From Corynebacterium sp. J010B-136 (GTDB lineage Bacteria > Actinomycetota > Actinomycetes > Mycobacteriales > Mycobacteriaceae): a stretch of DNA of 64,000 nucleotides. The DNA lies in contig NZ_PUGE01000006.1 of NCBI RefSeq assembly GCF_002967075.1, positions 114,208-178,207 of the forward strand, given 5' to 3'. How positions within the stretch are numbered: position 1 is the first letter of the stretch; the number at the start of each line of letters is the position of its first letter. The notes below the pieces were generated by a model. The model saw nothing but the letters and a program-made list of their open reading frames with translations. It did not search any database and was not told the DNA's origin. Below, in pieces: positions 20,503-28,156 of the stretch. The position numbers and the translations under genes are program-made.

Positions 20503-21360
20503 ATGAACCAAGAAATACACTCAGCCGCGTCTCGGTTGCGGATTGAAAATGCCACCATTGGCTACGACAAGACCATTATCAGCGAAGACATCTCAGTAGA
20601 GATTCCGCATAATTCTTTCACCGCCATCATTGGCCCCAACGGCTGTGGTAAATCCACTCTGCTGCGTGGGCTCGCCAGGGTTTTGACTCCGGTCAAAGGC
20701 CGCGTGCTGTTGGATGACAAGGATATTTCCACATACAAGCCCAAGGATGTAGCGCGCGAACTGGGCTTGTTGCCACAGACCTCGCTCGCACCAGAAGGTA
20801 TCCGCGTGGCTGACCTTGTTGCGCGTGGGCGCGCACCGTATCAATCGCTGATTCAGCAGTGGCGTAAATCTGATGAAGAAGCAGTCAACGCGGCGCTGGA
20901 AGCAACCCGCTTGACGGAACTGGGAAGCCGCTTTGTTGCAGAGCTTTCTGGTGGACAGCGCCAACGTGTATGGATTGCGATGTTGCTAGCGCAGCAAACA
21001 CCCATCATGTTGCTCGATGAGCCCACCACCTTCTTGGATATCGCACACCAGTATGAGCTCATGGAGCTGCTGCGTGATTTCCACGAGGACGGCAAAACCG
21101 TTGTCACCGTCTTGCACGACCTAGACCAGGCGGCGCGCTACGCCGACCACCTCATCGTGATGAAGCAAGGAAAAGTCATCACCACGGGTTTCCCGCAAGA
21201 TGTGCTGACGAAGGAACTGGTCAAGGAAGTCTTTGGCCTCGAAGCCATGATCTGTCCAGACCCGGCCACCGGAACACCGAATGTGGTTCCCCTGGACCCC
21301 CGGGCACAGAAACCTGCGGACAGTGAGGTTCTCGATAAATCGATGTTGCGCACTCGCTAA
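20503..21360 (+). CDS. Iron-siderophore ABC transporter ATP-binding protein (FecE/FepC-like)
   Basis: Cytoplasmic ATPase of 285 residues with AGGAAAAG before the ATG. All nucleotide-binding motifs are intact: Walker A GPNGCGKST (about 45-53), Q-loop LLPQTS, signature LSGGQRQR (about 148-155), Walker B IMLLDEPTTFLD (about 167-178) and H-loop VLHDL. The DEPTTFLDIAHQ form is typical of siderophore/cobalamin importers. It completes the importer with the two permeases before it; the binding protein is probably the lipoprotein at 26741. Confidence 0.93.
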   Translation: MNQEIHSAASRLRIENATIGYDKTIISEDISVEIPHNSFTAIIGPNGCGKSTLLRGLARVLTPVKGRVLLDDKDISTYKPKDVARELGLLPQTSLAPEGIRVADLVARGRAPYQSLIQQWRKSDEEAVNAALEATRLTELGSRFVAELSGGQRQRVWIAMLLAQQTPIMLLDEPTTFLDIAHQYELMELLRDFHEDGKTVVTVLHDLDQAARYADHLIVMKQGKVITTGFPQDVLTKELVKEVFGLEAMICPDPATGTPNVVPLDPRAQKPADSEVLDKSMLRTR

Positions 21361-21417
21361 AGCTTCACATACATAGTCCGCAAGTTAGCTAAAACCTCAT
21401 TCACAGGAGAACCCTTC

Positions 21418-23196
21418 ATGGCCAACAGCCTTCGTCCTCTAGAGATTTTCCCCATCACCACACGCTTTTTGCAGGTTATTCGCACAGCTGATGTCACCCC
21501 CGGCATGCGCCGAGTCACCTTGGGCGGTGAACAACTCAAAGCACATACTGCAGATAACGGGTACCCAGTGGCGGAGTTTCGCTCCGATGGCTTTGACGAT
21601 GAATTCAAGGTGCTCATTGACCACCCAGATGCGCAGGAATCTCAAGGACCTACCCAGCTGGATGGAGTTTTGGATTGGCCCCGAGGGGAGGGCGCGAAGC
21701 TGCTTCGCACCTACACGGTGCGCCGCTGGGATCCGGAAACCGGTGAATTGGACGTAGACTTCGTCAACCACGGAGTAGGCCCAGCTACGAGTTGGGCACG
21801 CAACGTGAAGGTAGGGGAGACCGTCCAAATTGCTGGCCCGAAGTCTTCTTCTGCGCACCCAGAAAATGCTGACTGGGTATTGGTGGGAGCAGATGAGACA
21901 GCCCTTCCTGCGGTTGCCCGCTGGTTGGAGGAGTGGCCTCAAGGTGCACGTGGGCAGGTCTTTATCGAGGTTGAAGAAGATTCTCACCGCCAGGACCTGG
22001 TGGTGCCAGAAGGTGTTGAGCTGACCTGGTTGGTACGCCATGGGGCAGAAGCCGGTACCACCACGCTGCTTTTCGATGCCCTCAAGGCCGCCGATTGGTG
22101 GGAAGGCACGGTGTTTGCGTGGGTAGCTGGCGAAGCCGGAACACTCACGCCGATTCGCCGTTGGCTTCGCATTGAAAAGCAGCTCGATAAAGAACAGATT
22201 GATGTAACGGGATACTGGAAGAAACAGAAAGTCACCGCAACAGCAGACAATCCCGAATTACCAGATTTCACAGCGCACGAAGATGTGCGCGAAGTATTTC
22301 ATGAACTGGCAGAAATCATGCCAGGCTTTGCCCTGCGAGTAGCAGCAACTTTAGACTTCGGTCCTACTTTTGGGGCTTCAGAGCTCACGATAGAAGAGCT
22401 CGCACAGAAGACCGGAGCGAACCAAGTCGGTTTGTTTAAGCTTCTGCGTTACTTGGAAGCTATCGAGGTAGCAGAACAAACGGATGCCGGCTGGAAGCTC
22501 ACCGAACTGGGCCGCGAATTAGATAATGATTACGTCATAGAGGACCTCAACCTAAACGGCTACTTTGCTCAACGCGAACTTGCTGCAATTAGCGCACTGC
22601 TTAAAGCTGTGCAGGACGGCACTCCAGAAGCGTTTGAGGAAACCCCTGCACACACCGATGAGCGCGTCGAAGCAGAAAACGAATTTGCTGGCTATGTTTC
22701 AGGCGCGCTGGCAGCAGACCCAGTCTTTGCAGAACTGGAGAGCATTGCTCTTGTCGGCCGCGGGACGAAAGCCTTTGCCCAGGCATTCGCTGAGAAATAC
22801 CCCACGGCAAAAGTACGTATCGTTGCCAGCCCTGCTGAGATTCACGCGATTAGAGCTCAAGGGGAGCTGCCTGCAAGTATCACGCTGGATTCGAATCTGA
22901 CAGATGCTGATGTTGTGCTGGTAATCGAAGCGCTTAATGACCGATCTGATTTTGAATCCGTCGCATTGTTAAAAGAGGCCGCTAACCACGGTCGCCTTTA
23001 CTACTTTGCGCGTGCGCTTAACCCGGACACCGCGCATGATCACGACTATGAAGATGATTTAAGCTACTTTGCGCTCAATGGTGGTAGCTACCGGACCGCG
23101 CAAGAGCTCGACAAACTATTTGTCGAAGCAGGACTCGGTATCCCACAACGCCGAACCATTGGCTGGGGTGCGACCTTGCACGAATTTGAGGCATAG
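21418..23196 (+). CDS. Siderophore-interacting ferric reductase fused to an O-methyltransferase-like domain
   Basis: Two-part protein of 592 residues with AGGAGAA before the ATG. The first part (about 10-270) is a siderophore-interacting protein: FAD-binding RTYTVRR (about 97-103), DVDFVNHGVGPATSWA (about 112-127), the NAD-binding half with GEAGTLTPIRRWL, and GYWKKQ at its end. Such proteins reduce ferric siderophores to release iron. The second part (about 285-592) resembles class I O-methyltransferases of the winged-helix type: a dimerisation winged helix (SELTIEELAQKTGANQVGLF, then KLLRYLE, WKLTELG), then a Rossmann-like region. There the S-adenosylmethionine motif, normally VDVGGGxG, reads IALVGRGTKAF and looks degenerate. 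Ordinary siderophore-interacting proteins are about 270 residues. It lies in an iron operon, 57 bp after the ATPase and 10 bp before the ABC half-transporters. Confidence 0.8.
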   Translation: MANSLRPLEIFPITTRFLQVIRTADVTPGMRRVTLGGEQLKAHTADNGYPVAEFRSDGFDDEFKVLIDHPDAQESQGPTQLDGVLDWPRGEGAKLLRTYTVRRWDPETGELDVDFVNHGVGPATSWARNVKVGETVQIAGPKSSSAHPENADWVLVGADETALPAVARWLEEWPQGARGQVFIEVEEDSHRQDLVVPEGVELTWLVRHGAEAGTTTLLFDALKAADWWEGTVFAWVAGEAGTLTPIRRWLRIEKQLDKEQIDVTGYWKKQKVTATADNPELPDFTAHEDVREVFHELAEIMPGFALRVAATLDFGPTFGASELTIEELAQKTGANQVGLFKLLRYLEAIEVAEQTDAGWKLTELGRELDNDYVIEDLNLNGYFAQRELAAISALLKAVQDGTPEAFEETPAHTDERVEAENEFAGYVSGALAADPVFAELESIALVGRGTKAFAQAFAEKYPTAKVRIVASPAEIHAIRAQGELPASITLDSNLTDADVVLVIEALNDRSDFESVALLKEAANHGRLYYFARALNPDTAHDHDYEDDLSYFALNGGSYRTAQELDKLFVEAGLGIPQRRTIGWGATLHEFEA

Positions 23197-23206
23197 GACA
23201 GCGCAT

Positions 23207-24952
23207 ATGACAGCCACAATTCCTGAGCGCAATTGGGGTTGGGGACAGGCACCAGATAACCCCACCCCACCGCGCATCACACTAGATCCCACGTGGACAC
23301 CGCGTCAGTTAAGCTTTGCTCTTATTCGGGCCAATGGGAAAAGACTCGCGCTAGCTTCTTTGTTGTTGATGGCCCATGGAATAGCCAGCATGCTCATGCC
23401 CACGGTCGTGGGGCGCGTGGTAGATGATGTGGCAACCCCTGCCTATGAAGGCTCCAGCTTCGCAGAAATTTCCGGCTCGCTGTACTTCTGGTTCGGCAGC
23501 TTGATCCTGCTATATCTCATCATGCACTTCTGCTTCCGCCGCGGCAGCAGCACGGGGTGGCTGGCAGTGCAGCGCTCACAATATGAGCTTTCGCAGGCAG
23601 TTGTTGAACGCGTGTTGTCTCCGCGTGGATTTGAAGGAACCCAGCGCGCGCCGGGCCAGCTGCTATCTATTGCAACTGGTGATACGCAGCGCGCGTGCCA
23701 AGTCTTCTACATCATCGTCTATCCTCCCAGCCAAGTAGCGTCCTTGGTCGTGGCGATTGGCACCTTAGGTTTTATCAATATTTGGCTTGGGCTGGGCGTG
23801 GTTATTGGCCTTCCCATTTTGTTGGCTTTGATGCATTTAGCTGCCCGGCCTTTGCGAGATCGCAGTTTGAAAGAACAGCACAGTTTGGCCGATGCCGCCG
23901 GGGCTGCCGCAGACCTGGTGTCTGGATTCCGAGTCATTTCGGGATTACACGCGCAAAAGACCGCGGCACAAAGATATAACGCTTTCAGCCGGGAAGCGTT
24001 GCGCCACACGATCTCAGCACGCAACGCCCGGGCAGCCTTTGAAGGTGTCACGACCACGGGTGCGCAATTAGTCGCAGTCGCTGTCGCATTAGCTGCGGTA
24101 GTCATGGCTTTTCACGGAATGATTACCGCCGGTGAGCTGATTACGGCAACCAGCGTTGCAGTCATCATGATCTTCCCCGTCGAAGAGCTCGTGGGAACGC
24201 TGGGCTCCATGTGGGCTATTTCCCAGGCGTCTGCACAGCGCGTTTTAGGACTGCTGAATGCAGGTTCGCACCCAGCGACTGAAGGCACCGTGGAATTAGA
24301 AGGTAATGAGCACTTTGTGGCTTTTGAAGAGCTGAAGCTCGCGCAAAATATCATCGACGAGCGCATCGAACCTGATGAGTTTGTCACTTTAAACCTTTCG
24401 CAGGAAGCAGCGTCGCACCTTTCGGAAATTCTCTCGCTGCGCCGCGTTCCTGAAGAAGGAACTTTTGTGGTTGGCGGTTTCGACATCACCGCGCTCACCC
24501 CTCAGACCTTGCACAGCCAAGTCATGGTGGTGCCGCACCACCCGGGGCTTTTTGCTGGCACGGTCTTGGAAAATGTGCAATTTCACGGCGGTGGGGAGAT
24601 AAGTCCCCGCACAGCACGGGAAGCACTGGACGTAGCAGCTTTTGGGGAGCAGGAGCTTCCCGATGGCCTTGGTACGCAGCTTGGCGATGGCGCGTGGGAA
24701 CTTTCAGGCGGGCAACGCCAGCGCATCGCCCTTGCGCGTGCTGTTGCTGCGCGTCCCCCAATCCTCGTGCTTGTCGAGCCCACCACGTCGGTGGATGCAG
24801 TGACAGAAGAATTGATTGCCAATCGTCTTATTAAAAACCGTGAGGGGCTGTTGACCATGGTCATTACCTCGAGCGGTGCGTTTAATGCGGCGGCCGACCG
24901 GGTCATTACCCCCAGAGAGTCAGACAAAGTTTCGGTGGAGGGCCGGTCATGA
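23207..24952 (+). CDS. Exporter-fold ABC half-transporter with degenerate ATPase (IrtA-like partner)
   Basis: Half-transporter of 581 residues; the start is the ATG at 23207, ten bases after the reductase gene, although the open frame is longer. Six membrane segments occupy about residues 40-320. The ATPase domain (about 350-560) has lost key parts: there is no Walker A GKS/T (the region reads FVTLNLSQEAASHLSEIL), the Walker B Asp is Val (ILVLVEPTTSVD, about 523) and the H-loop His is missing (VITSSGAF). The signature LSGGQRQR (about 499-506) is intact. With the next gene it would form a heterodimer with one working ATP site. Mycobacterial IrtAB, an exporter-fold importer of ferric mycobactins with a reductase domain on IrtA, is the closest known analogy; here the reductase is a separate gene. 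Export of a siderophore is the alternative. Confidence 0.85.
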   Translation: MTATIPERNWGWGQAPDNPTPPRITLDPTWTPRQLSFALIRANGKRLALASLLLMAHGIASMLMPTVVGRVVDDVATPAYEGSSFAEISGSLYFWFGSLILLYLIMHFCFRRGSSTGWLAVQRSQYELSQAVVERVLSPRGFEGTQRAPGQLLSIATGDTQRACQVFYIIVYPPSQVASLVVAIGTLGFINIWLGLGVVIGLPILLALMHLAARPLRDRSLKEQHSLADAAGAAADLVSGFRVISGLHAQKTAAQRYNAFSREALRHTISARNARAAFEGVTTTGAQLVAVAVALAAVVMAFHGMITAGELITATSVAVIMIFPVEELVGTLGSMWAISQASAQRVLGLLNAGSHPATEGTVELEGNEHFVAFEELKLAQNIIDERIEPDEFVTLNLSQEAASHLSEILSLRRVPEEGTFVVGGFDITALTPQTLHSQVMVVPHHPGLFAGTVLENVQFHGGGEISPRTAREALDVAAFGEQELPDGLGTQLGDGAWELSGGQRQRIALARAVAARPPILVLVEPTTSVDAVTEELIANRLIKNREGLLTMVITSSGAFNAAADRVITPRESDKVSVEGRS

Positions 24953-26694
24953 GCACTAACAATTACCAACTTGGTGCCGCGGACTCCGCGACGGTCCTTA
25001 GATATTTATGGAAGATGATTCGTGGACGCAGACTCGCGTTAGCCTTCGTTTTGCTTATTTTCCTAGCTGAATCTGCAACGGCACTGGTTGTCCCACTTTT
25101 GATTGGGCGCATTGTCGACCAGCTCAGCTTCAACGGGGTGAGTCAATTACCAGATGGATTCGCACTTATGGTCGCAGCGATCGTCTGTGCTGCTTTAGCC
25201 GCTGGCTTATTAGCGTGGTTGGGTGGGGTCGGAATATCTCGAATTTCCGAGACCCTTATCGCCGAAATCCGCGAAGACTATGTCGGTGCCGCACTGCGCC
25301 TGCCGCGCGCAACGGTGGAAACCGCCGGTACTGGTGACATTGTGACTCGTGCTTCCGATGATATCGCCCAGTTATCCGGCACCATGCCTGATGTCTTGCC
25401 ACGATTTTTCATCTCTGGCTTTACGGTCTTGATGATCGGCGGCACCATGACAACTATCGATTGGCGCTTCTTAATCGTCTTTGTCGCACTGATTCCTTTA
25501 TATATCTCGCATATCCGGTGGTACCTCGATAATGGCCCGCCCATTTATCGCAAGCAGCGCGCCGTCGAATCCATACGTGGCCAGCATATTCTGGGCACCT
25601 TGGACAATATGGATACCGTCAAGGCTCACCAATTAAGCCAACACCAGCTGGAGCGGATTTCTGTATCTTCGTGGGATAAAGTCCGCTGGGCGATGCGTAC
25701 TCGTATCGTACAAAACTGGCTCTTTGGCCGCCTCAATTTCTCCCAGGCCCTAGGAATGTTCTCGGTACTGGCACTGGGAGTATGGCTAGCATTTAATGGC
25801 GAAGTCACACCCGGTGCGGTTACTGCCGCAGCCTTGCTATTCCAGCGCATTATCGGCCCGGTTCAGGGGCTGGTGTACGTGATGGATGATTTCCAAGATG
25901 CATTAACATCGCTCGGCCGGCTCGTCGGAGTTATTAAGCATCCGCAGGAAAAGGCTGCGGGGGAGCATCGACGAGCACTGCATCCTGATGCTTTGGTGAA
26001 GCTGAGCGATATGGACTTTGCTTACCCCAATGGCCACCATGTGTTGAAAAATATTGATGTAGAAATTGCACCGGGGGAGACCATTGCCGTTGTCGGGGCG
26101 ACTGGTTCCGGTAAATCCACCTTGGCGTCTTTGGTCTCTGGTGTCTATGGGCCAAGTCGCGGGGAGATTCAGCGCAGCATTAGTACGGCGGATATCTATT
26201 CGCTGTCGCAGGAAACCCACGTTTTCATGGGTACAGTTCGGTCAAATCTCACGCTGGCGAAACCTGATGCTACCGAGGAGGAAATCACGCAGGCGCTGAT
26301 GTCTACCGGCGCATCTTCCTTTGTCATGGCTTTGCCGGAGGGACTAGATACGGAAGTTGGGCATGGTGCCCGAAATCTTGAACCATCCCAGGCTCAGCAC
26401 TTGGCGTTGGCACGGTTGAGCCTGCTGAACCCGCCACTGGTCATCTTGGATGAAGCTACCGCTGAAGCAGATAGCGCGGATGCGGAAGTCCTGGACCGAG
26501 CATCGGATGTGGTTACTTCAAGCAGCGCTGCCATAGTCATTGCGCACCGTTTGTCACAAGCTGCACGTAGTGACCGGATTGTGGTCATGGATAACGGCCG
26601 CATCATCGAGTCCGGCTCGCATGAGCAATTGCTTCAGGCCGAGGGCAGTTATGCCCGGCTCTGGAAAGCCTGGACGGCAGGGGCTGAACCTTAA
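24949..26694 (+). CDS. Exporter-fold ABC half-transporter with intact Walker motifs (IrtB-like partner)
   Basis: Half-transporter of 581 residues whose ATG overlaps the stop of the preceding gene (ATGA). Six membrane segments (about 15-310), then an ATPase domain with Walker A GATGSGKST (Lys389), Walker B LVILDEATAEAD (Asp501, Glu502) and H-loop VIAHRLSQ, all intact. The signature is degenerate: NLEPSQAQHLALARL replaces LSGGQ (about residue 477). So the two subunits complement each other: Walker motifs from this one and LSGGQ from the partner would build a single active site, as in asymmetric heterodimeric exporters. The context (reductase, FecCD importer, binding protein, DtxR box) points to iron-siderophore transport. 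Confidence 0.88.
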   Translation: MSTNNYQLGAADSATVLRYLWKMIRGRRLALAFVLLIFLAESATALVVPLLIGRIVDQLSFNGVSQLPDGFALMVAAIVCAALAAGLLAWLGGVGISRISETLIAEIREDYVGAALRLPRATVETAGTGDIVTRASDDIAQLSGTMPDVLPRFFISGFTVLMIGGTMTTIDWRFLIVFVALIPLYISHIRWYLDNGPPIYRKQRAVESIRGQHILGTLDNMDTVKAHQLSQHQLERISVSSWDKVRWAMRTRIVQNWLFGRLNFSQALGMFSVLALGVWLAFNGEVTPGAVTAAALLFQRIIGPVQGLVYVMDDFQDALTSLGRLVGVIKHPQEKAAGEHRRALHPDALVKLSDMDFAYPNGHHVLKNIDVEIAPGETIAVVGATGSGKSTLASLVSGVYGPSRGEIQRSISTADIYSLSQETHVFMGTVRSNLTLAKPDATEEEITQALMSTGASSFVMALPEGLDTEVGHGARNLEPSQAQHLALARLSLLNPPLVILDEATAEADSADAEVLDRASDVVTSSSAAIVIAHRLSQAARSDRIVVMDNGRIIESGSHEQLLQAEGSYARLWKAWTAGAEP

Positions 26695-26740
26695 AGCTCC
26701 CGCGTTGACCAATCCAGATAAATTCGACGAAAGGACTCTT

Positions 26741-27778
26741 ATGTCTACTCCCAATATCCGCTCACGCAAGTTGATGCTTGTATCTTTGCTGACCGCAGGT
26801 GCACTGACTGTCGCTGGCTGTTCCTCTGATGCTACAAATGACAGCACTTCTTCCGAGAGCACCAACAGTACTGAGGCCGCGGATATCTCTGAAGCAACTG
26901 CTGAAGGGGAAACCCGCACGGTTACCGATTCCGAGGGCAATGATGTTGAAGTGCCCGCTGAACCACAAAGAATTGTGACTTTGCACTTTGCCGCGACTGA
27001 GGCACTAGTTGACTTAGGCCTGACTCCGGTGGGGCAGGGAAGCTTCAATGACGGACTGCTGCCACCAGAAAAGGCCGCGGACATCAAAGATGTTCCGACT
27101 GTGAATACGGAGGATGGCCTGCAGCTGGAAGCGATTGCAGCCCTCAAGCCAGATCTGATTCTGGTCCCTAACATGATTGAACCTTCTGACGTGGAGCAGC
27201 TTCGCGAAATCGCGCCTTCGTATATCTACACCCACTCCGGTGAAGAGCGTGCGAACTGGTCTGGAAGTGTTGCGCAGATTGCCGATGCCACCAACCAAAG
27301 CGCAAAGATTGACGAGCTCGAGAATGCTATGGAAAAGCGTCAGGAAGAGATCGCTGAAACTTATTCCGCGGAGCTTGCCGATCGACGCTTTGCTGTCCTC
27401 AACTCTTATAGTGAGCAAGAAGTAGCACTCAATAGCGACACCAGCATGTTGGGAAGCGTTCTGGGGCCTGCTGGTGTTCAGTGGTCGCAGCAGCAAAATG
27501 ACATTGTCGGCGACGAAGATGGTGGTGAGCTCACCGTTTCTTTGGAACAGCTCAATGAGGCAGTCGGTGATGCTGATGTCATCTTGTACGGCACAGACCT
27601 CAATCAAAAGCCCACTGAGTACTACGAGACCATGTCGAAATCCGATATGTTCCAAAACCTCGACGCGGTCAAAGACGGCAAAGTCTACCCAATTGGCAAG
27701 ATGACCGTCGCCGGTTACACCGATGCCATGGCATCGCTCGACATGCTTAAGGAACTGCTCAAAGACATTAAAGGCTAA
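26741..27778 (+). CDS. Siderophore-binding lipoprotein of an ABC importer (FecB/FhuD-like)
   Basis: Cell-surface binding protein of 345 residues. The start is the ATG at 26741, preceded by AAAGGA. Signal peptide with lipobox VAGC and lipidated Cys27, then a Ser/Thr/Glu linker. The binding fold begins at about 75 with RTVTDSEGNDVEVPAEPQRI, the typical start of class III metal-siderophore binding proteins, followed by LKPDLILVPN. The C-terminal half includes KSDMFQNLDAVKDGKVYPIG. It is the last gene of the iron locus, 46 bp after the half-transporter gene, and supplies the missing binding protein for the FecCD importer or for the IrtAB-like pair. No clear terminator follows. Confidence 0.92.
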   Translation: MSTPNIRSRKLMLVSLLTAGALTVAGCSSDATNDSTSSESTNSTEAADISEATAEGETRTVTDSEGNDVEVPAEPQRIVTLHFAATEALVDLGLTPVGQGSFNDGLLPPEKAADIKDVPTVNTEDGLQLEAIAALKPDLILVPNMIEPSDVEQLREIAPSYIYTHSGEERANWSGSVAQIADATNQSAKIDELENAMEKRQEEIAETYSAELADRRFAVLNSYSEQEVALNSDTSMLGSVLGPAGVQWSQQQNDIVGDEDGGELTVSLEQLNEAVGDADVILYGTDLNQKPTEYYETMSKSDMFQNLDAVKDGKVYPIGKMTVAGYTDAMASLDMLKELLKDIKG

Positions 27779-27865
27779 TACATCAGCCGAGCAGATTTGG
27801 TGAGTCTCAGGGTTGTTGATAGAGTTGGGGCCGTGCCATTGACATGCAATGTTGATGACAATCGG

Positions 27866-27942
27866 CGCGGGGTGGAGCAGCTCGGTAGCTCGCTGGGCTC
27901 ATAACCCAGAGGTCGTAGGTTCGAATCCTGCCCCCGCTACCA
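27866..27942 (+). tRNA. Initiator tRNA-fMet (CAT), copy 2
   Basis: Identical over all 77 bases, including the encoded CCA, to the copy at 5908. The following bases ATTTCAAA are shared too, and the terminator hairpin is related. Upstream flanks differ. It borders the BREX island. Confidence 0.97.
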
Positions 27943-27950
27943 ATTTCAAA

Positions 27951-27990
27951 GAACCACAGTCAGTAGAAATACCGGCTGCGGTTCTTTTTT
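27951..27990 (+). terminator. Terminator of tRNA-fMet copy 2
   Basis: A 15-base stem beginning GAACCACAGTC (27951) closes on TACCGGCTGCGGTTC with a GAAA loop, has two mismatches and a wobble, and ends in TTCTTTTTT. It is homologous to the perfect hairpin after copy 1. Confidence 0.88.
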
Positions 27991-28156
27991 GATCTAGCTG
28001 TTGAGCTCTCAAAGGTGGGCGGGTTCAGTTACAGTGATCATTGAGCGATGGGCGTGGCTGTTTGAGCCAAAGGGAGCACCGCTTGCCTTCACTAGCTTGG
28101 GTAGACCGTGTTGCCGCAGGTGGAGCGGACTAATCAGTGGAATCCCTGCCGATATA

